In this document: positions 27,471 to 35,148 of the stretch, piece after piece
How the letters are laid out: every line of letters starts with the position of its first letter
How positions within the stretch are numbered: position 1 is the stretch's first letter
NCBI RefSeq assembly: GCF_000344615.1
Contig: NZ_KB467824.1
Span: 1,701,741-1,765,740 of the forward strand
DNA: 64,000 nucleotides
DNA from: Janthinobacterium sp. CG3
GTDB lineage: Bacteria; Pseudomonadota; Gammaproteobacteria; Burkholderiales; Burkholderiaceae_D
Reading direction: 5' to 3'
Notes under the pieces: model-generated
Database searches by the model: none
What the model was told of the DNA's origin: nothing
The model's input: the letters and a program-made list of their open reading frames with translations, nothing else
Translations under genes and position numbers: made by a program

Positions 27471-28496
27471 ATGGACATGGAGGTTGCAGATTTGAACTAC
27501 GGGTCCGACCCCTCCGGCCTGGTGTGGGGCTTCCTGTTCGGCCGCGGCGCGCAGGTGCGGGCGCTCGACTCCGCCGCCGCGCTTGAGTGGCTCAGCCAGC
27601 CCGCCCAACAGGCGCCGGCCGAATTCATCTGGCTGCACTTCAACCTGGCCAACGCCGCCAGTGAAAACTGGCTGAAAAACCACGTCGTGCTGGCCGACGA
27701 GTTCTACGAAACCCTGCACGAGGGTTCGCGCTCGACCCGCATCGAACTGGCCGATAACAGCATGATCGCCGTCATCAACGACGTGCTGCATAATTTTTCC
27801 TTCGAGGCGTCCGACATTTCGACGCTCTGGCTCAGCGTCACCGAACGCGTCGTCATCAGCGCCCGGCGCGCGCCGCTCAGCTCGATCGAGCGGCTGCGCC
27901 AGGCGGTCACCGCCGGCGAGTCGATCCGCTCGGCGGCCGAGCTGCTGATCCACCTGCTGCGCGACCAGGCCGACGTGCTCGTCAACATCGTGCGCGTCGC
28001 CGTCGCCCGCGTCGACGACATCGAGGACAAACTGCTCGACGGGCGCGCCTTGCACAAGCGCGAAGACCTGGGCGCGCTGCGGCGCGTGCTGGTGCGGCTG
28101 CAGCGCCTGCTGGCGCCGGAGCCGTCGGCGTTGTTCCGCCTGCTGATGCGCCCGCCCGGCTGGGTGGCCGAACTCGACACGCAGGAATTGCGCCAGTCGA
28201 CCGAGGAGTTTTCGGTCGTGCTCAGCGATATGTCCTCGCTGCAGGAACGCATCAAGTTGCTGCAGGAGGAAATCGCCGCCCGCGTCAGCGAGCAAAACAA
28301 CCGCAGCCTGTACGTGCTGACCATCGTCACCGTGCTGGCGCTGCCGATCAACATCTTCGCTGGCATGCTGGGCATGAACGTCGGCGGCATTCCGCTGGCC
28401 GGGCATCCGCACGGCTTCCTGATCGTCGCCGTGGTCGTCCTCACCTTCACCGTCGCCGCCGGTCTGCTGGTGCTGCGGGTGCAAAAAAACCGCTGA
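27471..28496 (+). CDS. zntB: CorA-family zinc transporter ZntB
   Basis: A 341-residue member of the CorA/MIT family. A large soluble N-terminal funnel domain is followed by two C-terminal transmembrane helices. The signature GMN at about residue 301 sits between them, in the form GMNVGGIPL typical of ZntB rather than of magnesium CorA. It moves zinc across the inner membrane; E. coli ZntB was described first as an exporter and later as a proton-coupled importer. A TACAAT at 27438-27443 is a candidate -10. An alternative ATG at 27477 would shorten it by two residues. Confidence 0.9.
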   Translation: MDMEVADLNYGSDPSGLVWGFLFGRGAQVRALDSAAALEWLSQPAQQAPAEFIWLHFNLANAASENWLKNHVVLADEFYETLHEGSRSTRIELADNSMIAVINDVLHNFSFEASDISTLWLSVTERVVISARRAPLSSIERLRQAVTAGESIRSAAELLIHLLRDQADVLVNIVRVAVARVDDIEDKLLDGRALHKREDLGALRRVLVRLQRLLAPEPSALFRLLMRPPGWVAELDTQELRQSTEEFSVVLSDMSSLQERIKLLQEEIAARVSEQNNRSLYVLTIVTVLALPINIFAGMLGMNVGGIPLAGHPHGFLIVAVVVLTFTVAAGLLVLRVQKNR

Positions 28497-28541
28497 CGGC
28501 GCGACCGGCCAGGCCTGAAAAAACAGCCGGCGCGCGCCAAC

Positions 28542-28556
28542 TAGACGACCGGTCTA
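28542..28556. promoter_or_regulatory. NemR-like operator 1, upstream of the TetR gene
   Basis: TAGAC-GACCG-GTCTA is an inverted repeat. An almost identical element (TAGACGACCRGTCTAATT over 18 bases) precedes the alcohol dehydrogenase gene at 29321-29335. It resembles the TAGAC..GTCTA box bound by NemR and other TetR repressors. Confidence 0.75.
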
Positions 28557-28577
28557 ATTATGCTGTACCATGTCTGC

Positions 28578-29186
28578 ATGAGTTCAGAAAACAAAGACGT
28601 GCGCCAGCATATCCTCGACACCGGCATCGCCATTATCAGCGGCAAGGGCTTCGCCGCCGTGGGCCTGAACGAGATCTTGTCGAGCGCGAATGTGCCGAAG
28701 GGCTCCTTCTATCATTATTTTAAGTCGAAGGAGGCGTTCGGCGAGGCCCTGCTGGACAGCTATGTGGCCGGCTATCTGACCCAACTCGACCAGGCGCTGC
28801 GCCCGGACGGCAGCCCGGCGGCGCAACGCTTGATGGCGTACTGGGCCGGCTGGCTCGACACCCAGGACACCGCCTGCGCCGAAGGCAAGTGCCTGGTCGT
28901 CAAGCTGGCCGGCGAGGTGTCCGATATGTCCGAGGCGATGCGCATGGCGCTGTTGCGCGGCACCACGATGATTTGCCGCCGCCTGGCCGCCTGCATCGTC
29001 GACGGCGTCGCCGACGGCTCGCTGCGGGGTCCGTTCGACGCCGATCGCACCGCGCTGACGCTGTACCAGATGTGGCTGGGGGCGTCGCTGCTGACCAAAC
29101 TCAGGCGCGACCGCAGCGCGCTGGAAACGGCGATGGTCGCCACACTGGGCTTGTTGAAGCTGGACCCAGGCAACCACGCCGACTGA
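28578..29186 (+). CDS. TetR/AcrR family repressor, NemR-like
   Basis: A 202-residue regulator with HTH at about residues 20-60 (FAAVGLNEILSSANVPKGSFYHYFKSKEAFGEALL), a strong match to the NemR/YcdC-type recognition helix with PKGSFYHYF. C-terminal cysteines (TACAEGKCLVVKLAGEVSD) lie where NemR-type regulators sense electrophiles and bleach; a redox role is inferred. The operator at 28542-28556 lies immediately before the gene, consistent with autorepression. The ATG at 28578 is favoured because the in-frame ATG at 28560 almost touches the operator. It should control itself and the downstream yqhD-like gene through the second operator. Confidence 0.85.
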   Translation: MSSENKDVRQHILDTGIAIISGKGFAAVGLNEILSSANVPKGSFYHYFKSKEAFGEALLDSYVAGYLTQLDQALRPDGSPAAQRLMAYWAGWLDTQDTACAEGKCLVVKLAGEVSDMSEAMRMALLRGTTMICRRLAACIVDGVADGSLRGPFDADRTALTLYQMWLGASLLTKLRRDRSALETAMVATLGLLKLDPGNHAD

Positions 29187-29204
29187 ATTAGCATGATTTT
29201 CGCA

Positions 29205-29235
29205 GGTCGGGTTAGCCGGAACGGCGTAAGCCGAC
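29205..29235. repeat. Dispersed palindrome, family A copy 4
   Basis: GGTCGGGTTAGCC and GGCGTAAGCCGAC form inverted arms; a partial second copy follows to about 29282. It lies between the TetR repressor gene and the alcohol dehydrogenase gene. Confidence 0.55.
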
Positions 29236-29320
29236 TGGCGTCGGCAGCGGCTCGGCGTCGGATGACGCGATCCGCCTACGACACCCCCCGGGCCCGCCCC
29301 GGTATTTTTTCACCGCAGAC

Positions 29321-29335
29321 TAGACGACCAGTCTA
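29321..29335. promoter_or_regulatory. NemR-like operator 2, upstream of the alcohol dehydrogenase
   Basis: TAGAC-GACCA-GTCTA, identical to operator 1 except for one base, followed by the same AATTTA. The ribosome binding site TAGGAG follows directly, so bound repressor would overlap the promoter or early transcript. Confidence 0.75.
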
Positions 29336-29349
29336 ATTTAGGAGCAAGC

Positions 29350-30507
29350 ATGCAGAATTTTGAATTTTACAATCCGACCAAAATCGTCTTCGGCGCCAAC
29401 ACCATCGCCACACTCGCGAAGCTGGTGCCCGAGGACGCCCGCGTACTGATGTTGTACGGCGGCGCAAGCGCCGAAAAGACCGGCACGCTTGCCGAGGTGC
29501 GCGCCGCGCTCGGCCAGCGCGTGGTGCGCGAATTCGGCGGCATCGAACCGAACCCGAGTTACGAAACGATGCTGCGCGCGCTGGCCCAGGTGCGCGAAGA
29601 GAAGCTCGACTTCCTGCTGGCGGTGGGCGGCGGCTCGGTAATCGACGGCACCAAGTTCGTCGCCGCGGCGGCCAGCTACGGCGGCGAGCCGTGGGACATC
29701 CTGCAAAGCGGCGGCGCCGTGGTCAAGGCAGCCCTGCCCTTCGGCAGCGTGCTGACGCTGCCGGCGACCGGCTCGGAAATGAACAACGGCGCCGTCATCA
29801 CGCGCAAGTCCAAGCACACCAAGCTGCCCTTCCACAGCAGCCACGTGTTCCCGCGCTTTTCGGTGCTGGACCCGAGCAAGACCTTCACCCTGCCCACCAA
29901 GCAAGTGGCAAACGGCGTGGCCGACGCCTTCGTCCACATCGTCGAGCAGTACCTGACCTACCCGGCCGGCGGCATGGCGCAGGACCGCTTCGCCGAGGGC
30001 TTGCTGCAAACGCTGGTCGAGATCGCGCCGCAGGCGCTGGCCAAGCCGGACGACTACGAGGTGCGCGGCAACCTGATGTGGGTCGCCGCGCTCGCCCTGA
30101 ACGGCCTGATCGGCGCCGGCGTGCCGCAGGACTGGGCCACCCACCTGATCGGCCACGAGCTGACGGCGCTGTACAACATCGACCACGCGCGCACGCTGGC
30201 CATCGTGCTGCCGTCGGTGTTGCAGTCGCAGCGCGAACACAAGCGCGCCAAGCTGCTGCAATACGGCGCACGGGTCTGGGGCATCGACGCCGGCAGCGAG
30301 GATGAGCGCATCGACGCCGCCATCCACGCCACCCGCGCCTTCTTCGAGGGCATGGGCATCGGTACGCGCCTGTCCGACTACGGCCTGGGCCGGGAAGCGG
30401 TCGACGCCGTCGTCGCGCAACTGGAGGCGCACGGCATGAGCGCGCTCGGCGAGCACAAGAACATCGACCTGGCCGCCAGCCGGGCCATCCTGACCGCTTC
30501 GCTGTAA
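29350..30507 (+). CDS. yqhD: Iron-containing alcohol dehydrogenase, YqhD-type aldehyde reductase
   Basis: A 385-residue NADPH-dependent aldehyde reductase. It aligns by eye along its length with E. coli YqhD: FGGIEPNPSYET, LLAVGGGSVIDGTKF, LTLPATGSEMN, VANGVADAFVHIVEQY and NGLIGAGVPQDWATHLIGHELTAL. The GGGSVxD nucleotide motif is at about residues 97-103. Asp and His ligands for the metal are in DAFVH and in GHEL/DHA. YqhD detoxifies short aldehydes such as methylglyoxal, acrolein and malondialdehyde. It sits behind the second TAGAC..GTCTA operator and upstream of a DJ-1 family gene, which supports an aldehyde-stress role. Confidence 0.92.
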   Translation: MQNFEFYNPTKIVFGANTIATLAKLVPEDARVLMLYGGASAEKTGTLAEVRAALGQRVVREFGGIEPNPSYETMLRALAQVREEKLDFLLAVGGGSVIDGTKFVAAAASYGGEPWDILQSGGAVVKAALPFGSVLTLPATGSEMNNGAVITRKSKHTKLPFHSSHVFPRFSVLDPSKTFTLPTKQVANGVADAFVHIVEQYLTYPAGGMAQDRFAEGLLQTLVEIAPQALAKPDDYEVRGNLMWVAALALNGLIGAGVPQDWATHLIGHELTALYNIDHARTLAIVLPSVLQSQREHKRAKLLQYGARVWGIDAGSEDERIDAAIHATRAFFEGMGIGTRLSDYGLGREAVDAVVAQLEAHGMSALGEHKNIDLAASRAILTASL

Positions 30508-30627
30508 GCCCACCGGACCACGTCCGCTTCCCGCCTCGGCTACACGGCCGAGGCGCGCTCGCGAACCGCATCGCCTTAAAAAATTCGCTACCATGTCCCA
30601 TGTCAACCCCACCCAAGGAGTAACAAG

Positions 30628-31314
30628 ATGAATGTATTAATGGTTTTGACTTCGCACGACCAGCTCGGCGACACCGGCCGCAAAACCGGCTTCTGGCTGG
30701 AAGAGTTCGCCGCGCCCTATTATGTGCTGAAGGATGCCGGCGCGACGGTCACGCTGGCCTCGCCGCTGGGCGGCCAGCCGCCGCTGGACCCGAAAAGCGA
30801 CGAAGCCGACGCGCAAACCGACGCCACGCGCCGCTTCAAGGACGACCCGGCGGCGCAGCGCGAGTTGGCCGCCACGCTAGCGCTGGGCACAATCTCCGCG
30901 GCCGGCTACGACGCCGTGTTCTACCCGGGCGGCCACGGCCCGCTGTGGGACTTGGCCGAAGACAAGGCCTCAATCGCGCTGATCGAGGCGATGCAGGCGG
31001 CCGGCAAACCGGTCGCGGCGGTGTGCCACGCGCCCGGCGTGCTGCGCCACGTCAAGGGCGTCGACGGCGCGCCGCTGGTCAAGGGCAAACAGGTCACCGG
31101 CTTCACCAACACCGAGGAAGACGCGGTCGGCTTGAGCAAGGTCGTCCCCTTCCTGGTCGAAGACGTGCTCAAGGAGAACGGCGGCATCTATTCCAAAGGC
31201 GCCGACTGGGCCTCGTACGTGCTCACCGACGGCATCTTGATCACCGGCCAGAACCCGGCCTCGTCCGAGGCCGCCGCCGAGGCGCTGCTCAAGCTGCTGG
31301 CCCAGTCTAGATAA
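30628..31314 (+). CDS. DJ-1/PfpI family protein, class I glutamine amidotransferase-like
   Basis: A 228-residue protein of the Hsp31/HchA-like branch of the DJ-1 superfamily. The nucleophile elbow is AVCHAPG with the catalytic cysteine, and the acid residue is in FYPGGHGPLWDL. The N terminus MNVLMVLTSHDQLGDTGRKTGFWLEE is typical of this branch. Characterised members act as glyoxalase III-type or protein/nucleotide deglycation enzymes, or chaperones. AAGGAGT eight bases upstream gives a strong start. It lies 120 bases after yqhD, probably in the same electrophile-response regulon. Confidence 0.9.
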   Translation: MNVLMVLTSHDQLGDTGRKTGFWLEEFAAPYYVLKDAGATVTLASPLGGQPPLDPKSDEADAQTDATRRFKDDPAAQRELAATLALGTISAAGYDAVFYPGGHGPLWDLAEDKASIALIEAMQAAGKPVAAVCHAPGVLRHVKGVDGAPLVKGKQVTGFTNTEEDAVGLSKVVPFLVEDVLKENGGIYSKGADWASYVLTDGILITGQNPASSEAAAEALLKLLAQSR

Positions 31315-31336
31315 TCAAACCAACGGCGTCACCCCG

Positions 31337-31390
31337 GGGCCGGAGCTGGAGGTCCGACCTTCTCGCCTCGACCCCGGCTCCGGCCCTGGA
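31337..31390. repeat. Inverted repeat, family B relative
   Basis: GGGGCCGGAGC and GCTCCGGCCCT form arms around an inner AGGTCCGACCTTC...TCGACCCCG segment. It shares the GGTCCGACC core with 27369-27400 and probably ends transcription after the DJ-1 gene. Confidence 0.5.
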
Positions 31391-31469
31391 TTGGTTTCAG
31401 CGTTGCCGGCCCGCGCGCCCCAGATCAAGTTGCGAGCTAGCATTCTTCCCGCCGTCCCCCTTGCTTGGC

Positions 31470-31475
31470 TATAAT
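31470..31475 (+). promoter_or_regulatory. Candidate -10 before the single-TM hypothetical gene
   Basis: A perfect TATAAT lies 50 bases before the start at 31526. The -35 region is not convincing. Confidence 0.45.
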
Positions 31476-31525
31476 AAAAACAACTTACCGATTTGAACAT
31501 TGGCGCAGCCTCGGGGACCGGAAAA

Positions 31526-32269
31526 ATGGCAGATCACGAAATCGCGAAACCCACCAAAAACGTCTACAACCTGTTCACCCCCAAGGAACGCACCTTGTGG
31601 CACAAGGCGCGCGAAATCGGCCAGGAAATACTGATCATCGTGGTCGCGGTCAGCGCCAGCATCTGGCTGTACAGCATCGCCGCGCACCGTCAGGAGCAAC
31701 AACAGGTGCAAAGCTTTCTGCTCGGTTTGAAAAGCGACCTGCAAGGCGATCTGGTCCGGCTCAACGAAGTCATCGCCGGCAAGCGCGCCGTCGACGCCAA
31801 CTACCAATATCTGGCCGCGCTTGACGCCAACGACACGCCCGCCAAGGCCAGGCTGGACGCCGCCATGGCGCTGACGGCCGGCGATATCGCGTTTTCGCCC
31901 CAGTTGGGCCGCTACGAGGGCTTCAAGTCAAGCGGCAAGCTGATGAATATCGACAACGAGGCGCTGCTGGAAAGAATCCTCGCCCTGTACCAGCACAAGC
32001 TACCGCAGATCCAGTCCGCCGAAGGAGGCTGGAACACGGTTGAACGCCATTTCCTCGACTATATGGACGACGGCGTCGACGCCGCCGCCGCCGGCGCCGA
32101 TACGCGCCTGAGGCTGCTCACCGCGGCCAAGGGCCGGCGCCTGCTTGCGCGCATGGCGCAACTGAACCAGCGCTATGACAGCTATCAAGCCTACGCAGCG
32201 CTAGGCAAACTCATCATCAATGATATCGAGCAAGCCTATCCCGGCGCCAAGGGCACGCCGTCCCGTTGA
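31526..32269 (+). CDS. Single-pass membrane protein of unknown function
   Basis: A 247-residue protein with one transmembrane helix near residues 35-55 (EILIIVVAVSASIWLYSI), followed by a helical periplasmic domain that begins QEQQQVQSFLLGLKSDLQGDLVRLNEV. This layout resembles DUF6090-type proteins, but the match is not certain. GGAAAA lies just upstream of the ATG at 31526; an in-frame ATG at 31493 has no ribosome site. It overlaps or abuts the RNase H-like gene, so the two may be co-transcribed. Confidence 0.65.
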   Translation: MADHEIAKPTKNVYNLFTPKERTLWHKAREIGQEILIIVVAVSASIWLYSIAAHRQEQQQVQSFLLGLKSDLQGDLVRLNEVIAGKRAVDANYQYLAALDANDTPAKARLDAAMALTAGDIAFSPQLGRYEGFKSSGKLMNIDNEALLERILALYQHKLPQIQSAEGGWNTVERHFLDYMDDGVDAAAAGADTRLRLLTAAKGRRLLARMAQLNQRYDSYQAYAALGKLIINDIEQAYPGAKGTPSR

Positions 32270-32277
32270 CCACCGCC

Positions 32278-32970
32278 ATGACAGCATTCGAGCAACTGAG
32301 CGCCGCCGCGCACCACGGCGAACGCGTGCGCGCGCGCCGGCTGGCCAAGAGCGCCGCCATCCCCGAAGCGCAGGCGCTCAGGCGGACCCTGGAACAGGTG
32401 GCCGGCGCGCCGGGTTTGCCCGCGCTGCTGGCCGCGCGCGCACAGGCGCGCGAGGCCGACGCCGGACGGCGCGCCGCGAAGCGCCGGCAACAGGCCGACA
32501 AGCTGGCCTCGAAACAAGCCGGCAACGCGGCGCCGGCGACGGCCTGGCAAGCCTGGTTCGACGGCTCGGCCCACCCGAACCCGGGGCGCATCGGCATCGG
32601 CGCGCTGCTGGCCGGCCCGGCCGGCGAACGCGTTGAAATCAGCCGGCGCGCCGGCCACGGCAATAGCGGCGAAGCCGAATACAGCGCCCTGCTCGCCTTG
32701 CTGGAGGCGGCCGTGCTGGCGCAACCGGCCGAACTGGTGGTGTACGGCGACAGCCGCGTCGTCATCGACGATGTTAACCGCGTGACGGCGGGCGCGGCGA
32801 CGCTGGCGCCGCAGCGCGGCCGCGCCGACGCCTTGATCGCGCAATTGCGCCGGGTGACGCTGCAATGGATTCCGCGGCACAGGAACGCCGCGGCCGACCG
32901 CTTGTCGCAGCAAGGCGTCGGCATGGCCGACAGCGGCGACGCCGACTGGGCCGGCGACGCGGCCCCGTGA
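32278..32970 (+). CDS. RNase HI-fold protein with N-terminal extension
   Basis: A 230-residue protein. The C-terminal 140 residues carry the type 1 RNase H pattern: first aspartate in AWFDGSAHPNPGRIGIG, glutamate in SGEAEYSALLALL, second aspartate in VVYGDSRVVIDDV, and a final aspartate in RHRNAAADRL. All four acidic positions are present, so RNA:DNA hybrid cleavage is plausible. The first 80 residues are an Arg/Ala/Gln-rich helical extension not found in housekeeping RnhA. An overlapping TTG at 32266 is an alternative start. It converges on cheW. Confidence 0.8.
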   Translation: MTAFEQLSAAAHHGERVRARRLAKSAAIPEAQALRRTLEQVAGAPGLPALLAARAQAREADAGRRAAKRRQQADKLASKQAGNAAPATAWQAWFDGSAHPNPGRIGIGALLAGPAGERVEISRRAGHGNSGEAEYSALLALLEAAVLAQPAELVVYGDSRVVIDDVNRVTAGAATLAPQRGRADALIAQLRRVTLQWIPRHRNAAADRLSQQGVGMADSGDADWAGDAAP

Positions 32971-32982
32971 AGCCCGCAACGC

Positions 32983-33501
32983 TTACGCGGCGAGGCGTTC
33001 GACCAGTCCCATTTCCGGGCTCGACATCAATTGGTCGATGTCGATCAGGATCAGCATGCGCTCGTCCAGCGTGCCCAGGCCGATCACATAATCGGTGTCG
33101 AGGGCCTGGCCCATGTCCGGCGCCTCCTTGATTTGCCCGGGCAGCAGCGTCGTCACGTCGGAGACGCGATCGACCACCATGCCGACGACGCGGTGGCCGA
33201 TGTTGAGGATGATGACGACGGTAAACTGGTCGTAGCTGGGCGCGCCCAGGTTGAACTTGATGCGCATGTCGACGATCGGCACGATGATGCCGCGCAAATT
33301 GACCACGCCCTTGACGAACGCGGGCGCGTTGGCGATGCGCGTCGGCGCCTCGTAGCTACGAATCTCGCTCACTTTTTGAATGTCGATGCCGTACTCTTCC
33401 TGGCCCAGCGTGAACGCCAGGTACTCGGCGGCTTTGGCGCACGCGGCGTCGGCGTTGGCGGCGACGCGGCCTTGATGGGCGTCGCGGGAAGTGTTGCTCA
33501 T
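32983..33501 (-). CDS. cheW: CheW chemotaxis coupling protein
   Basis: A 172-residue CheW-domain protein linking chemoreceptors to the CheA kinase. Typical motifs: YLAFTLGQEEYGIDIQKVSEI, FVKGVVNLRGIIVPIVDMR, VVGMVVDRVSDV. A 25-residue N-terminal extension is present. AAGGAA upstream fixes the ATG at 33501. No cheA or other che gene adjoins it, so it is a stand-alone copy that may serve receptors such as the one at 9944. Confidence 0.93.
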   Translation of the reverse strand: MSNTSRDAHQGRVAANADAACAKAAEYLAFTLGQEEYGIDIQKVSEIRSYEAPTRIANAPAFVKGVVNLRGIIVPIVDMRIKFNLGAPSYDQFTVVIILNIGHRVVGMVVDRVSDVTTLLPGQIKEAPDMGQALDTDYVIGLGTLDERMLILIDIDQLMSSPEMGLVERLAA

Positions 33502-33718
33502 TGTCGATTCCTTGAATAGGTCGCCGCCGCGCCACGCGGTGGCGGGAATGGCGGCGGCAGGCGGTGCGCGGTACAAAACCGGGCCGGTTAATTGCCGATC
33601 GGCAATGTTACCGCAAATGGAAAGGCTTTCCTAGCGAAATAATTCCTCCCAGCAATTGCACGCTGGGCCGGCGGCCGGCCCGACACGCGCCAAGCCAGGC
33701 CGCCGACCGGCGCCGCGC

Positions 33719-34228
33719 TTAGCGCAGGTGCGGGAATTCGGCCGAATAGGCGAACTCCATGGCGCAGGGGACGCCGCGGCACAGGCCCGGCTTGTATTTT
33801 TCCGCCATCAGCACCGTGGCCGCCAGTTTGCTGGTTTTGTCGCCGGGCGAACGCAGGATCTCGACCGCGCTGGCGTCGCCCCTGCTGTCGACCCTGACCA
33901 CCATCCGCAGCGGCCCCCGCTCCGGCAAGCGCCGCTGGGCCGCGCGGATGCTGTTTTGCAGGCGCGCCATGCCGTTGGCGGGGAACGGCGGCTCGTCGTC
34001 GGCCGCCATGCCGTGGTAGGCGGCGCGCCGGGCGCGCTTGTCCTCGACGCTCAAGTCGGTGTAGCGGCGCTTCGGCGCCACCCCGCCGGCCGCCGCGTCG
34101 CGCCGTATATACGGCCCGGTGCGGGCTTCGCCGTCGCGCAGCGTGAACTGGGCGGGCGTGTCGTCGATGCCCTTCGCATGCTGGCAACACAGAACAAGCG
34201 CGGCCGCAACACAGGCGAAAATTCGCAT
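33719..34228 (-). CDS. Exported protein with TonB C-terminal-like domain
   Basis: A 169-residue secreted protein. A short signal peptide (MRIFACVAAALVLCCQHAKG) contains a pair of cysteines. A basic linker follows, then about 85 residues (LPERGPLRMVVRVDSRGDASAVEILRSPGDKTSKLAATVLMAEKYKPGL) with the beta-alpha-beta pattern of the TonB C-terminal energy-transducer domain. There is no transmembrane anchor or proline-rich span, so it is not a functional TonB by itself. The ATG at 34228 has AAGGAA six bases upstream and is preferred to 34234. Confidence 0.65.
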   Translation of the reverse strand: MRIFACVAAALVLCCQHAKGIDDTPAQFTLRDGEARTGPYIRRDAAAGGVAPKRRYTDLSVEDKRARRAAYHGMAADDEPPFPANGMARLQNSIRAAQRRLPERGPLRMVVRVDSRGDASAVEILRSPGDKTSKLAATVLMAEKYKPGLCRGVPCAMEFAYSAEFPHLR

Positions 34229-34439
34229 GTTCATTTCCTTGGGATATTAACGTACATCAGCAATAGTTACATTTTGCTTAATATTAGTGGAATTTGCAAA
34301 TTTATAATGTATCCGTGGTCGGCGCGCATGTCGCCGCGCACATAAAAAAGACGCAAATAGCGTGCCGGACGGCCATTGAGTTGCGCCGTTTCATGCCACA
34401 ATTACGCCGCACAATCATTCACGCGAGCAGACAAAAAAC

Positions 34440-35099
34440 ATGGATACACAGCTAAGCAATTGGCACCCGCGCCTGACCGCGCTGGCCGGCGGCGCCGTTG
34501 GCGAGGACGGCGCGCACGACCTCAACCATCTGCACCGGGTCTGGCGCAACGCCGCCATCTTGCTCGAGGAGCATCGCGGCGCCGACGCCCTGATCGTGCT
34601 GGCGGCCTGCTATTTGCACGACCTGGTCAATTTACCGAAAAACCATCCGCAGCGCCATTTGGCGTCGCGCCAGGCGGCCCGGCTGGCGCAGACGCGCCTG
34701 AGCGCGCTCGGCTTTCCGGTCGACAAGCTGGCCGGCGTCGCCCACGCCATCGAGACCCACAGTTTTTCCGCCGCGCTGACGCCGGAGACGATCGAGGCGA
34801 AGATCGTCCAGGACGCCGACCGCATCGACGCGCTCGGCGCCGTCGGCTTGGCGCGCATGTTCTACACGGCCGGACGCATGGGTTGCGCGCTGGCGCACGC
34901 CGACGACCCGATGGCGCTGCACCGCGAGCTCGACGACCGCGCCTTTTCGCTCGACCATATTGAGACCAAGCTGGCCACGCTGCCGGGCAAGATGCAAACC
35001 GGCGCAGGGCGGCGCTTGGCGCAGGCCCGGCTCGCCCTGTTGACGGCCTTCCGCGACGACTTCATCAACGAGTGGGCCACCAGCCCGGCCACGCCCTGA
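34440..35099 (+). CDS. HD domain phosphohydrolase
   Basis: A 219-residue protein of the HD superfamily. The metal-binding histidine and HD pair are in HDLNHLHRVWRNA (about residue 25) and AACYLHDLVNL (about 58), and the final aspartate in IVQDADRIDALGAVGL. It is close to YedJ-type proteins, whose substrates are uncertain but probably nucleotides. The start is followed by MDTQLSNWHPRL. A TetA-like exporter gene begins 49 bases downstream. Confidence 0.85.
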   Translation: MDTQLSNWHPRLTALAGGAVGEDGAHDLNHLHRVWRNAAILLEEHRGADALIVLAACYLHDLVNLPKNHPQRHLASRQAARLAQTRLSALGFPVDKLAGVAHAIETHSFSAALTPETIEAKIVQDADRIDALGAVGLARMFYTAGRMGCALAHADDPMALHRELDDRAFSLDHIETKLATLPGKMQTGAGRRLAQARLALLTAFRDDFINEWATSPATP

Positions 35100-35148
35100 G
35101 GCGCGGCCGCCTGCGCCGCGCCGCCCCCCGAACCACTACTTCGACCTT

